DNA of 64,000 bases. Origin: Nocardioides houyundeii (GTDB taxonomy: Bacteria; Actinomycetota; Actinomycetes; Propionibacteriales; Nocardioidaceae). The position numbers and the translations under genes were made by a program. Positions 8,755 to 19,231 of the stretch are shown piece after piece (positions within the stretch are counted from its first letter, which is position 1; the number at the start of each line of letters is the position of its first letter). The notes below the pieces were generated by a model. That model was given only the letters and a program-made list of their open reading frames with translations. It was not told where the DNA came from and made no database searches. The stretch is from positions 868,001 through 932,000 of the forward strand of contig NZ_CP025581.1 of assembly GCF_002865585.1 (NCBI RefSeq), read 5' to 3'.

Positions 8755-9745
8755 GCACCCTGGCAGGCGCCCGGGCCCTGGTCACCGGGGGGCCGGCACC
8801 ATCGGATCCACCCTCGTGGACCAGCTCCTGGCCGCGGGCGTCGACCACGTCGACGTGCTGGACAACTTCGTCCGGGGTCGGCGGGGCAACCTGGAGGCGG
8901 CCCTGGCCAGTGGCCGCGTGGGGCTCGTGGAGGGTGACATCCGGGACCGGGACCTGGTCCACGACGTGACCCGGGGCCAGGACCTGGTCTTCCACCAGGC
9001 CGCCATCCGGATCACCCAGTGCGCCGAGGAGCCGCGGCTGGCCCTGGAGGTGATGGTCGACGGCACGTTCAACGTGGTCGAGGCCGCGGTGGCAGCCGGG
9101 GTGGACAAGCTCGTCGCGGCCTCGTCCGCCTCCGTCTACGGCATGGCCGAGGAGTTCCCCACCACCGAGCGGCACCACCACCACAACAACGACACCTTCT
9201 ACGGCGCCGCGAAGTCCTTCAACGAAGGGATGATCCGCAGCTTCCGGGCCATGCACGGCCTGGACTACGTGCTGCTGCGCTACTTCAACGTCTACGGACC
9301 GCGGATGGACGTGCACGGCCTCTACACCGAGGTGCTGGTGCGGTGGATGGAGCGGATCGCCGACGGCCAGCCCCCGCTGATCTTCGGTGACGGGCGCCAG
9401 ACGATGGACTTCGCCTACACCGTCGACATCGCCCGGGCCAACGTGCTGGCAGCTGCCAGCGACGTGCGCGAAGGGGTCTACAACATCGCCTCGGGGACCG
9501 AGACGAGCCTGCTGGAGCTGGCAGAGGCGCTGCTGCGGGTGATGGGCTCGGACCTCGCGGTGGCGCACGGTCCCGAGCGGGCCGTCAACGGCGTGGTGCG
9601 CCGCCTCGCGGACGTCTCCGCAGCCCGGACCGACCTCGGGTTCCTCGCCTCCACCGGCATCGAGCAGGGCCTGGCCGAGCTGGTCCGGTGGTGGCGGCCG
9701 CTGCGCGCGGAGATCGCCGCGGGTCGCACGGTGGTGTCCTCATGA
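8751..9745 (+). pseudogene. NAD-dependent sugar epimerase/dehydratase, interrupted by one missing base
   Basis: An extended SDR-family enzyme for nucleotide sugars. The start MSTLAGARALVTGG is in one frame and the rest (AGTIGSTLVDQLL onward) in another. The switch is at a run of six G (8787-8792), right inside the glycine-rich NAD-binding loop. A seventh G restores a 331-residue protein. The catalytic Tyr-x3-Lys is seen in FYGAAKS, and YFNVYGPR is present as in UDP-glucose 4-epimerases. ATGA overlaps join it to the genes on both sides. It probably supplies or epimerises the sugar used by the aminotransferases next door. The lesion may be technical rather than real. Confidence 0.85.
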
Positions 9746-10884
9746 GCCGGATCAACGTGATGCAACCCTGGCTGGGGCAGGACGAGGCCGAGGCGCTGGC
9801 CGCCGTCATCGCCTCCGGCTGGGTGGCCCAGGGGCCCCGCGTCGCGGAGTTCGAGACCGCGTTCGCCGAGCAGCAGCAGGCCGTGCACGCGGTGGCGGTC
9901 TCCAGCTGCACCACCGGGCTCCACCTCGCCCTCGTGGTCTGCGGGGTCCGGGCGGGCGACGACGTGGTGGTGCCGTCCTTCTCCTTCATCGCCACCGCGA
10001 ACGCCGCCACCTACCTCGGGGCGCGGCCGGTCTTCTGCGACGTGGACCCGGAGACCGGCAACGTCACGGCCGAGACCGTCGCCGCGGCCCTGACCCCGGC
10101 CACCACCGCCGTGGTCGTGGTGGACCAGGGCGGGGTGCCGGTGGACCTGGCGCCGATCCGGGCGCTGTGCGACCCGCTGGGCGTCGTGGTCGTCGAGGAC
10201 GCCGCCTGCGGCGCCGGGTCGACGTACGCCGGTGCGCCGGTCGGCGCCGGGGCCGAGATCGCGGCCTGGTCCTTCCACCCGCGCAAGCTGCTGACCACCG
10301 GCGAGGGCGGCATGGTCACCACGTCGCGGGCTGACTGGGCAGAGCGCGCCCGCCGGCTGCGCGAGCACGCGATGAGCGTCTCGGCCGCGGACCGGCACGC
10401 CAGCGTGCTGGCCCCGCAGGAGGAGTACGCCGAGGTTGGCTTCAACTACCGGATGACGGACCTGCAGGCGGCGGTCGGGCTGGTGCAGCTGGGCAAGCTG
10501 GACGCGATGGTGTCGCGGCGCCGTGAGCTCGCGGCGGGCTACGCCAAGGCGATCACCGAGATCGAAGGGCTGCGGCTGGTCGCCGACCCGCCTGGCGGCA
10601 CCACGAACTTCCAGTCCTGCTGGCTCGAGGTGTCCGGGGAGTTCCCGCTGAGCCGGGAGGAGCTGATGGCGCACCTCGCCGAGGCCGACATCTCGGCCCG
10701 GCGCGGCATCATGGCCGCGCACCGGCAGCCGGCGTACGCCGGACGCGACACCGGGGACGTGCCGCTGCCGGCGACCGAGCGGCTCACCGACAACACCCTC
10801 ATCCTGCCGCTCCACCACCACCTGTCGGAGTCCGAGCACTCCCGGGTCGTGGAGGCCCTGAGCGCGGCGGGACGACGCCGATGA
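9742..10884 (+). CDS. DegT/DnrJ/EryC1/StrS-family sugar aminotransferase (first copy)
   Basis: A PLP-dependent aminotransferase of 380 residues acting on keto-sugars bound to nucleotides. The conserved SSCTTGLHLAL and PSFSFIATANA segments and the Schiff-base lysine Lys182 in SFHPRKLLTTGEGG are present. The acidic VVEDAACGAG segment contacts the cofactor. The ATG at 9742 overlaps the previous stop (ATGA), and the next gene starts inside its own stop. It resembles PglE/ArnB-like enzymes more than the second copy at 11528. Two different aminotransferases plus an acyltransferase suggest a diamino or acetamido sugar. The exact sugar is not determined. Confidence 0.9.
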   Translation: MSRINVMQPWLGQDEAEALAAVIASGWVAQGPRVAEFETAFAEQQQAVHAVAVSSCTTGLHLALVVCGVRAGDDVVVPSFSFIATANAATYLGARPVFCDVDPETGNVTAETVAAALTPATTAVVVVDQGGVPVDLAPIRALCDPLGVVVVEDAACGAGSTYAGAPVGAGAEIAAWSFHPRKLLTTGEGGMVTTSRADWAERARRLREHAMSVSAADRHASVLAPQEEYAEVGFNYRMTDLQAAVGLVQLGKLDAMVSRRRELAAGYAKAITEIEGLRLVADPPGGTTNFQSCWLEVSGEFPLSREELMAHLAEADISARRGIMAAHRQPAYAGRDTGDVPLPATERLTDNTLILPLHHHLSESEHSRVVEALSAAGRRR

Positions 10885-11531
10885 CCGGCCTGCTCGTGGT
10901 CGCCGCCAGCGGGCTCGCCCGCGAGGTGCTCGCGGTGGAGCGCCAGCTGCGGCGCTACCCACGGATCGCGGTCCTGGACGACGACCCCGCGCTGTGGGGC
11001 ACGAAGCTGGGCGGCCACCCGGTGGTGGGCGGTCTCGACCTGGTCGCCGAGTACGCCGACCACGACGTGCTGGTCTGTGCCGGCCGGGGCCAGGTGCGGC
11101 ACGCGCTGGTGGAGCGCCTCGCCGAGCACGGGGTGGGCCAGGAGCGCTACGCGACCTGCATCCATCCCCAGGTCCTGGTGCCCGAGGGCTGCCAGGTCGG
11201 CGCCGGCAGCGTGGTGCTGGGCGGCGTGGTGATGACCGCCGACGTCCGGCTGGGCGCCCACGTGGTGGTGATGCCGCACGTGACGCTGACCCACGACGAC
11301 GTCGTGGCCGAGTTCGCCACCCTGTGTGCCGGGGTGCGGCTGGGGGGTGGGGTGCTCGTCGGACCGATGGCGTACCTCGGCATGTCCTCCAGCGTTCGGG
11401 AGGGCCTGAGCGTGGGCCCGGGAGCAGTGCTCGGCATGGGAGCGGCGCTGATCCGCCACCTCCCGGCAGGAGAGACCTGGGTGGGTATCCCCGCCCGGCG
11501 CAGCAGCACAGCCGTGGAGGTGGAGAGATGA
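10881..11531 (+). CDS. NeuD/PglD-type sugar O- or N-acyltransferase
   Basis: A 216-residue enzyme. Residues 1-75 form an alpha/beta PglD-type N-terminal domain that binds the nucleotide sugar. The rest is a left-handed parallel beta-helix of hexapeptide repeats (VGAGSVVLGGVVM, VGPGAVLGMGA) and ends with the usual TWVGIPAR. Family members transfer acetyl from acetyl-CoA to an amino or hydroxyl group of UDP-sugars or sialic acids. It lies between two DegT aminotransferases with ATGA overlaps on both sides, which favours N-acetylation of a newly made amino sugar. His in MPHVTLTHDD may be the catalytic base. Confidence 0.88.
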   Translation: MTGLLVVAASGLAREVLAVERQLRRYPRIAVLDDDPALWGTKLGGHPVVGGLDLVAEYADHDVLVCAGRGQVRHALVERLAEHGVGQERYATCIHPQVLVPEGCQVGAGSVVLGGVVMTADVRLGAHVVVMPHVTLTHDDVVAEFATLCAGVRLGGGVLVGPMAYLGMSSSVREGLSVGPGAVLGMGAALIRHLPAGETWVGIPARRSSTAVEVER

Positions 11532-12664
11532 GTGTTCCGTTCGTGGACCTGGGGTCCCAGCACGCGGAGATCGCCGACGAGGTGCGCGCGGGTGTGGAGG
11601 ACCTCTTCGCCCGCACCGGCTTCGTGGGCGGCCCGGAGGTCTCGCGCTTCGAGGAGGAGTACGCCGCCTTCCTGGGCGCCGGGCACTGCGTCGGGGTGGC
11701 CAACGGCACCGACGCCCTCGAGCTCGCCCTGCGCGGGGCGGGGGTGCGCGCCGGGGGAGAGGTGATCCTGCCGGCCAACACGTTCATCGCCACCGCCGAG
11801 GCGGTCTCGCGGATCGGTGCGGTGCCGGTGCTGGTCGACGTCGACGAGGAGCACCTGCTCATCGATCCGGACCGGGTGGCGGAGCGGCTCGGTCCCCGCA
11901 CCCAGGCGGTGGTGCCGGTGCACCTGTTCGGCCAGGCCGCCCCCGTCGAGCTGGTCCAAGCGCGCTGCGCCGACGCCGGCATCCCGGTGGTCGAGGACGC
12001 CGCCCAGGCCCAGGGTGCCCGCCGCCACGGCAGGGCCGCCGGCACGCTGGGGCAGGCTGCCGGCACCAGCTTCTATCCCGGCAAGAACCTCGGGGCGGCC
12101 GGCGACGCAGGGGCGGTGACCACCGACGACGAGGCGCTGGCGACCCGGGTCCGGGTGCTGGCTGCCCACGGGTCCCCGACCAAGTACGTGCACGACGTGA
12201 TCGGCATGAACTCCCGGCTGGACACCATCCAGGCGGTCTACCTGCGGGCCAAGCTGGCCCGCCTGGACAAGTGGAACCAGCTGCGCCGCGACGCCGCCGA
12301 CCGGTACGCCGCGCTGCTCGCCGGCCTCGAGCCCGCCGGGCTCCGCCTCCCGGGGGTGGCTCCGGGCAACGAGCACGTGTGGCACCTGTACGTCGTCCGG
12401 GTGGCCGACCGCGACCGGGTCCTGGCGGGGCTGACCGAGCGCGGCATCGGCGCGGGCATCCACTACCCCACGCCGGTCCACCTGACCCGGGCCTACGCGG
12501 GCCTGGGACTGGGGCCGGGCACCTTCCCGGTCGCCGAGCGGGCCGCCGCCCGGATGCTGTCCCTGCCGATGCACCCCCATCTCACGCTCACCCAGCAGGA
12601 GACGGTGGCCCAGGCCCTGTCCGAGCTGCTGGGCCGTGACGGCGCCGGGGAAGGGAGGCGGTGA
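11528..12664 (+). CDS. DegT/DnrJ/EryC1/StrS-family sugar aminotransferase (second copy)
   Basis: A 378-residue PLP-dependent aminotransferase with the N-terminal VPFVDLGSQ typical of the WbpE/QdtB group, ANGTDALELALRG, VVEDAAQAQGA and the cofactor lysine Lys186 in SFYPGKNLGA. Enzymes with this N-terminus often work on 3-keto nucleotide sugars. Together with the Gfo/Idh oxidoreductase and the acyltransferase just upstream it could form a WbpB-WbpE-WbpD-like route to a 3-acetamido sugar. The ATG overlaps the previous stop, and its TGA shares a base with the next ATG at 12664. Confidence 0.9.
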   Translation: MSVPFVDLGSQHAEIADEVRAGVEDLFARTGFVGGPEVSRFEEEYAAFLGAGHCVGVANGTDALELALRGAGVRAGGEVILPANTFIATAEAVSRIGAVPVLVDVDEEHLLIDPDRVAERLGPRTQAVVPVHLFGQAAPVELVQARCADAGIPVVEDAAQAQGARRHGRAAGTLGQAAGTSFYPGKNLGAAGDAGAVTTDDEALATRVRVLAAHGSPTKYVHDVIGMNSRLDTIQAVYLRAKLARLDKWNQLRRDAADRYAALLAGLEPAGLRLPGVAPGNEHVWHLYVVRVADRDRVLAGLTERGIGAGIHYPTPVHLTRAYAGLGLGPGTFPVAERAAARMLSLPMHPHLTLTQQETVAQALSELLGRDGAGEGRR

Positions 12665-14187
12665 TGGGCCGCCTCGCGGACCTGCGCGCCAGGTTCGCGG
12701 CCCGACGCAGCGCCCGCGCGGCTACGCGCGGGTCAGGCCCGCACGTGCTGATCATCGTGCAGAACCTGCCGGTGCCCCTGGACCGCCGCGTCTGGATGGA
12801 GTGCCAGGCGCTGGAGCCCCGCGGCTACGAGGTCAGCGTGATCTGCCCCAAGGGTCCGGGAGACCGCGCACGCGAGGTCATCGACGGTGTGCACCTGTAC
12901 AAGTACCGTCCGCCACCCGAGGCCGACGGGCTCACGGGCTACGCGTGGGAGTTCGCCTACTGCTGGCTGCGCACCGCGTGGCTCTCGCGCAAGGTGTGGC
13001 GCGACCACCCGTTCGACGTCATGCAGGCCTGCAACCCCCCGGACACCTACTGGCTGCTGGCGCGCTGGTGGAAGCGCCGGGGGGTGCGCTTCCTGTTCGA
13101 CCACCACGACCTCAACCCCGAGCTCTTCCTGTCCCGCTTCGGGGAGCCGACCGGGCTCGTCGAGCGGGCCGAGCTGGGGGCCCTGCGCTGGCTGGAGCGC
13201 CGTACCTTCGCGACCGCGGACAAGGTCACCTCCACCAACGAGTCCTACCGGCGGGTGGCCCTGGAGCGTGGCGGGATGGACCCCTGCGACGTGACGGTGG
13301 TGCGCAGCGGCCCGGACACCCGGCGGATGCGCCCCATCGTGCCGACGCCCACCCTGCCCGAGGGCAAGGAGACGTTCACCCTGGCCTACGTGGGGATCAT
13401 GGGTCCCCAGGACGGGGTGGACACGGTGCTGCACGTGATGGAGGAGCTGGTGCACCGGCGCGGACGCCAGGACGTGCGTGCGGTGCTGATGGGCTTCGGC
13501 GACTGCCTGGCCCACCTGCAGCGGGAGAGCGTCGCGCGGGGACTGGACCACGTCGTGGAGTTCACCGGCAGGGTGGACCGCGATGCGATGGCCGCGCACC
13601 TGAGCAACGCCGACCTGGGCCTGTGCCCCGACCTCAGGTCGCCGCTCAACGACCTCTCCACGATGAACAAGACCATGGAGTACATGGCCTACTGCCTGCC
13701 CTCGGTCTCCTTCGACCTGGTGGAGACCCGGATCAGCGGAGCCGACGCGGTGCTCTACGTCCCCAGCGGCGACGTCGGCGCCTTCGCCGACGCGGTCGAG
13801 CGGCTGCTGGACGACGACGACCTGCGCGTCGAGATGGGGCTGCGAGCTCGGCGCCGGGTCGCGGAGGTGCTGGACTGGCGCGCCCAGGCGGCGGCGTACG
13901 TCTCGGTGCTGGACTCGCTCACCGGCCGCTTCACCATCGTCCCGCCCGCGCCCACCACGTGGCGCTCCCACGACGAGCTGGGCCGGCCCTACATCGACCT
14001 CCACGACCCGGTCGCCCTGGCCGACTTCGTGCGCTACCGGGCGCGGACCCGGCGTCCGGGCCGCGTCCCGGGGGTCCGTCCCACGCTGGTCCGGCCGCGG
14101 GACCCCCACGACCCGCGCCGCGACGCCAGGGCGAGCGGCCCCTTCGGGCCGGTGCCGTCGGTGGCGGGCCCCGAGGTGGAGCTGTGA
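12664..14187 (+). CDS. Family 4 glycosyltransferase
   Basis: A 507-residue GT-B fold protein. HVLIIVQNLPVPLDRRVWME near the N-terminus is typical of WbuB/WfaP-like transferases that act in O-antigen or capsule assembly. The C-terminal nucleotide-sugar domain shows YVGIMGPQDG and the EYMAYCLPSVSF segment with the acidic ligand. The last 90 residues are a Pro/Arg-rich extension beyond the usual length. Start ATG 12664 overlaps the previous stop by one base (TGATG); a GTG at 12661 is possible. Donor and acceptor are unknown. It is a cytoplasmic enzyme that extends the lipid-linked repeat unit. Confidence 0.87.
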   Translation: MGRLADLRARFAARRSARAATRGSGPHVLIIVQNLPVPLDRRVWMECQALEPRGYEVSVICPKGPGDRAREVIDGVHLYKYRPPPEADGLTGYAWEFAYCWLRTAWLSRKVWRDHPFDVMQACNPPDTYWLLARWWKRRGVRFLFDHHDLNPELFLSRFGEPTGLVERAELGALRWLERRTFATADKVTSTNESYRRVALERGGMDPCDVTVVRSGPDTRRMRPIVPTPTLPEGKETFTLAYVGIMGPQDGVDTVLHVMEELVHRRGRQDVRAVLMGFGDCLAHLQRESVARGLDHVVEFTGRVDRDAMAAHLSNADLGLCPDLRSPLNDLSTMNKTMEYMAYCLPSVSFDLVETRISGADAVLYVPSGDVGAFADAVERLLDDDDLRVEMGLRARRRVAEVLDWRAQAAAYVSVLDSLTGRFTIVPPAPTTWRSHDELGRPYIDLHDPVALADFVRYRARTRRPGRVPGVRPTLVRPRDPHDPRRDARASGPFGPVPSVAGPEVEL

Positions 14188-15368
14188 GCCTGGGTCCCGT
14201 GGGCTCGGTGCTCTTCTCGGCCCAGGACTACTGGTACCACAACCGCGCGCACTCCGACGTCCAGCTGGCACGGGCGCTCTCGGCGGACCGACCGGTGCTG
14301 CTGGTCAACAGCCTCGGCATGCGGATGCCGCGGCGTGGCTCGACCACCCAGCCGCTGCGCCGGGTGGCCCGCAAGCTGGGCAGCACCCTGCGGGCGCTGC
14401 GTCGTCCGGAGCCCGGGCACCCGCGGCTCTACGTGATGACCCCGATCAGCGTGCCGGTCTTCGCCAGCCCTCGGCTGAGCCGGCTCAACGCGTGGTCCGT
14501 GCGGCTCCAGGTGCGGCTGGCCGCCCGCCTGGTCGGCATCCGTGTGCCGGACGTCCTGGTGACGCTGCCGACGGCGTGGGAGGTGGCGCGCCGGCTGCGC
14601 TCGCGCAGCGTGGTGGTCAACCGCTCCGACCGCTACTCCAGCCTGCCCGAGGCCGACGCCGAGCTGATCGGCGGGCTCGAGCGGTCGATGCTGCGCGCCT
14701 GCGACGCGGCCGTCTACGTCAGCGCCGAGCTGATGGCCGAGGAGCAGCCCCTGGTGCGGGCCGGGTCCGGGCAGGCGGTGCTGCTGGGACACGGAGTGGA
14801 CCTGGCGCACTTCGACCCGGCGGCGCCGGGCGCCGAGCCGGCGGACCTCGCGGCGGTGCCGCACCCCCGCGTCGGGTTCTTCGGCGGGATCGACGACTAC
14901 GTCGTGGACCTGCCCCTGGTACGCCGGCTGGCCCAGGCCCTGCCCGAGGCGTCGGTGGTCCTCGTCGGCGCCGCGACGTGTCCGCTGGACGAGCTGCTCG
15001 CGCTGCCCAACGTGCACTGGCTGGGCATGAAGCCCTACGAGGAGATCCCGCGCTACGGCGCCGGGTTCGACGTGGCCATCATGCCCTGGCTGCAGAACGA
15101 CTGGATCCGGTTCTGCAACCCGATCAAGACCAAGGAGTACCTCGCGCTGGGCCTGCCGGTGGTGACCACGCCCTATCCGGAGGCCAGCGCGCACTCCGAC
15201 GTGCTGGCCATCGCGCAGGGACCGGAGGACTTCATCGCCAAGGTCGCGCAGGCGTTGGCCGGTGAGCCGGTCGGCACCCCGGAGCGCCGGCGGGCCTCGG
15301 TCCTGGCCGACTCCTGGTCCTCGCGGGCCGACGTGCTGCGCACGCTCTTCGAGGGCCGGGGGGACTGA
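14184..15368 (+). CDS. Glycosyltransferase, GT-B fold
   Basis: A 394-residue protein starting at GTG 14184 (GTGA overlap with the previous gene). It resembles GT1/GT4-like transferases: SVLFSAQDYWYHNRAHSD at the N-terminus, VNRSDRYSSLPEAD mid-protein, and a donor domain with VGFFGGIDDYVV, VLVGAA and KTKEYLALGLPVV. The last segment holds the conserved Glu that contacts the nucleotide sugar. It is part of the co-oriented biosynthetic operon and followed 3 bases later by the asparagine-synthase homologue. Sugar specificity cannot be read from the sequence. Confidence 0.83.
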   Translation: MSLGPVGSVLFSAQDYWYHNRAHSDVQLARALSADRPVLLVNSLGMRMPRRGSTTQPLRRVARKLGSTLRALRRPEPGHPRLYVMTPISVPVFASPRLSRLNAWSVRLQVRLAARLVGIRVPDVLVTLPTAWEVARRLRSRSVVVNRSDRYSSLPEADAELIGGLERSMLRACDAAVYVSAELMAEEQPLVRAGSGQAVLLGHGVDLAHFDPAAPGAEPADLAAVPHPRVGFFGGIDDYVVDLPLVRRLAQALPEASVVLVGAATCPLDELLALPNVHWLGMKPYEEIPRYGAGFDVAIMPWLQNDWIRFCNPIKTKEYLALGLPVVTTPYPEASAHSDVLAIAQGPEDFIAKVAQALAGEPVGTPERRRASVLADSWSSRADVLRTLFEGRGD

Positions 15369-15371
15369 GCC

Positions 15372-17231
15372 GTGTGTGGGGTGGCGGGGATCAGGCGGTT
15401 CGACGGGCAGCCGGTCGACGAGCGGGACCTGCGGGCCATGATGCGGGCGCTGGCCCACCGCGGACCGGACGGCCAGGGGCTGGTGGTGCGCGGGCCGGTG
15501 GGCTTCGCCCACACCCGGCTCTCGATCATCGACCTGGCCGGCTCCCCGCAGCCGATGGGCACGCCCGGCGGTCGCCACCTGCTCACCTTCAACGGCGAGA
15601 TCTTCAACTACCGCGAGCTGCGGCGCCGCAGCGACCACGACTTCCGCACCGACGGGGACACCGAGGTGGTGCTGGCCACCGTGGCCAGGCACGGGCCGCG
15701 CGGCGCGGGAGAGTTCGTGGGGCAGTTCGCCTTCGCGCACCACGACTTCGCCGCGGACCGCACCTGGCTGGTGCGCGACCGGGTCGGCGTGCTCCCGCTG
15801 TACTACTACGTGGACGGCGAGCAGCTGGTCTTCGCCTCCGAGATCAAGGCGCTGCTGGAGGTGCTCGGGGACAGGGTGCGACTGGACCGGGACCAGGTGC
15901 GCGGCTACCTCCGATCCCGGGCCGTGCACGCCCCGGCGACGCTGTTCGCCGGCATCGCGAAGGTGCCGCCGGGCCACGTCGTGGAGGTCTCGGGCCGAGG
16001 TGAGGTCGTGGTGACGCCGTACTGGCGGCTGCCGTCGCCCGAGGACGTGCTGGACTGCTCACCCGCCGAGGCCGTGGACCTGGTCGAGGAGACCCTGCGC
16101 TCCGCGGTGGACGCCTCCCTGGTGGCCGACGTGCCCGTGGGCGCGTACCTGTCCGGCGGAGTGGACAGCAGCCTGATCGTGGCGCTGGCCGACGCGGCCC
16201 GGCAGCGGGCCGGCAGTGCCGAGCCGATCTCCACCTTCAGCGCCGAGTTCGGCGACCCGCGCTTCGACGAGACCGAGTACTCCACCCTGGTCAGCGAGGT
16301 GCTGGGCACCGACCACCATCGCGTGCTGATCCGGCCCGAGGACTTCCGAGGCAGCTGGGAGCACCTCACGTGGCACCGGGACGCCCCGGTCAGCGAGCCG
16401 GCAGACATCGCCGTGGCCCAGCTGGCCACCGCCGCGCGCCAGCACGTGAAGGTGGTGCTCTCGGGCGAGGGGAGCGACGAGCTGTTCGCCGGCTACCCCA
16501 AGTACCGGTACGCCGGAGCGACCGCGCTGGCGAACCGGCTGCCGGCACGGGCCCGGAGCACCGGTGCGCGGGTGCTGGAGCGTGCCCTGCCGGCGAACCG
16601 GGCCAAGCTGCGGATCGCGGTCCGGGCACTGGCCGCGGAGCGAGGGACCAGGATGGAGGACTGGTTCGCCCCGTTCACCGACTACGAGATCGACGCGCTG
16701 CTCGGCACCTCGCACCCCCGGACCGCGCGCGCCCTGGCACACCGTGACCCCATCGACCTGATGGGACGCCTGGACTTCGACACCTGGCTTCCGGACAACC
16801 TCCTGGAGCGGGGGGACCGGATGTCGATGGCGTCGTCGCTGGAGCTGCGGCCCCCGTTCCTGGACCACCGTCTGGTGGAGCTGGCCTACCGGCTGCCCAG
16901 CTCGGTGAAGGTGCGTGAGGGCCAGACGAAGTGGGTGCTCAAGCAGGTGGCGCGCCGCCACCTGCCGGGGCGGATCGTGGACCGGCCGAAGGTGGGCTTC
17001 CGGGTGCCCCTGGACACCTGGTTCCGAGGTGAGCTGCAAGAGCTCGCCCGGGACCTGCTCAGGGGACCCGGCTCGTTCGTGGAGTCGCTGATGGATCCCG
17101 CCGTGGTGGCCGCCATCCTGGAGGACCACGCCCGCGGGCGGCGCGACGAGGAGATCCGGATCTGGACGCTGCTCTCCCTGGAGATGTGGGGCCGGCGGTT
17201 CTTCGTCGGCTCTCCCGCAACGGTGGGTTGA
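15372..17231 (+). CDS. Asparagine synthase (glutamine-hydrolysing) family protein
   Basis: A 619-residue two-domain protein. The GTG start at 15372 puts Cys2 as the N-terminal nucleophile of the glutaminase domain (MCGVAGI; RGPDGQG; FNGEIFNYRE). The synthetase domain has the ATP-binding SGGVDSS loop at 261-267 and SGEGSDELFAGYPKYRY. Both active sites appear intact. AsnB paralogues are frequent in actinobacterial polysaccharide loci, where they may amidate a uronic or amino-acid substituent rather than make asparagine. That role is inferred. It is the last gene of the forward biosynthetic run and is followed by a hairpin. Confidence 0.9.
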   Translation: MCGVAGIRRFDGQPVDERDLRAMMRALAHRGPDGQGLVVRGPVGFAHTRLSIIDLAGSPQPMGTPGGRHLLTFNGEIFNYRELRRRSDHDFRTDGDTEVVLATVARHGPRGAGEFVGQFAFAHHDFAADRTWLVRDRVGVLPLYYYVDGEQLVFASEIKALLEVLGDRVRLDRDQVRGYLRSRAVHAPATLFAGIAKVPPGHVVEVSGRGEVVVTPYWRLPSPEDVLDCSPAEAVDLVEETLRSAVDASLVADVPVGAYLSGGVDSSLIVALADAARQRAGSAEPISTFSAEFGDPRFDETEYSTLVSEVLGTDHHRVLIRPEDFRGSWEHLTWHRDAPVSEPADIAVAQLATAARQHVKVVLSGEGSDELFAGYPKYRYAGATALANRLPARARSTGARVLERALPANRAKLRIAVRALAAERGTRMEDWFAPFTDYEIDALLGTSHPRTARALAHRDPIDLMGRLDFDTWLPDNLLERGDRMSMASSLELRPPFLDHRLVELAYRLPSSVKVREGQTKWVLKQVARRHLPGRIVDRPKVGFRVPLDTWFRGELQELARDLLRGPGSFVESLMDPAVVAAILEDHARGRRDEEIRIWTLLSLEMWGRRFFVGSPATVG

Positions 17232-17250
17232 GAGCCGGCCGTCGTCCTTA

Positions 17251-17271
17251 CGGCGGGGGCGGAGCCCGCCG
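17251..17271 (+). terminator. Hairpin after the asparagine-synthase gene
   Basis: A 7-bp stem (17251-17257 with 17265-17271) and a 7-nt loop lie 20 bases after the stop. No U-run follows. It probably ends the forward operon. Confidence 0.5.
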
Positions 17272-17344
17272 GGTGACTAGGAACGCCGCGCGAAGGTACT
17301 ACCGCATTTGAGGCACGCTAAATGAGGGGTTTTGGGCGACCTGG

Positions 17345-17431
17345 CCCACATTGGGGATGCGCCATCACAACGGATGTGATGGCGCACCTGGGTTCTCGGC
17401 CTGGGTTCTCGCCGATGAATCGAGCACCCCC
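17345..17431 (+). promoter_or_regulatory. Structured leader of the first beta-helix gene
   Basis: It begins with the near-palindrome CCCACATTGGGG (17345-17356), followed by a perfect 11-bp hairpin (17358-17368 with 17376-17386) and a direct repeat of CCTGGGTTC. The last 60 bases align with the leader of the gene at 22450, including identical CACCCCC just before ATG. Conservation of non-coding sequence suggests shared regulation, either an operator or an RNA element. No known riboswitch consensus was recognised. Confidence 0.4.
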
Positions 17432-19108
<1,677 letters not shown>

Positions 19109-19140
19109 GCCTGGCCGTGACGGTAGGCGCGTTCGACTTA

Positions 19141-19152
19141 CCCCAGGTGGGG
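19141..19152 (+). promoter_or_regulatory. CCC-N6-GGG-type element before paralogue 2
   Basis: CCCCAGGTGGGG lies 91 bases before the ATG at 19232. Its flank resembles the element at 36401 read on the other strand (TCGA, then ACCCCA). The remainder of the 19109-19231 gap shows no gene. Confidence 0.3.
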
Positions 19153-19231
19153 GACGGATCGGTTCAGTGCGTACCAAAAGCGGCGTACGTTCCCGAGATC
19201 CCCGGCCCCCTAGGCAAGGTCTCTCTTCGCC

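Noticed and set aside
17357..17431. A cyclic-dinucleotide or other known riboswitch in the leader
   Set aside because: Hairpins exist, but I could not match the conserved core of any riboswitch class that I know.
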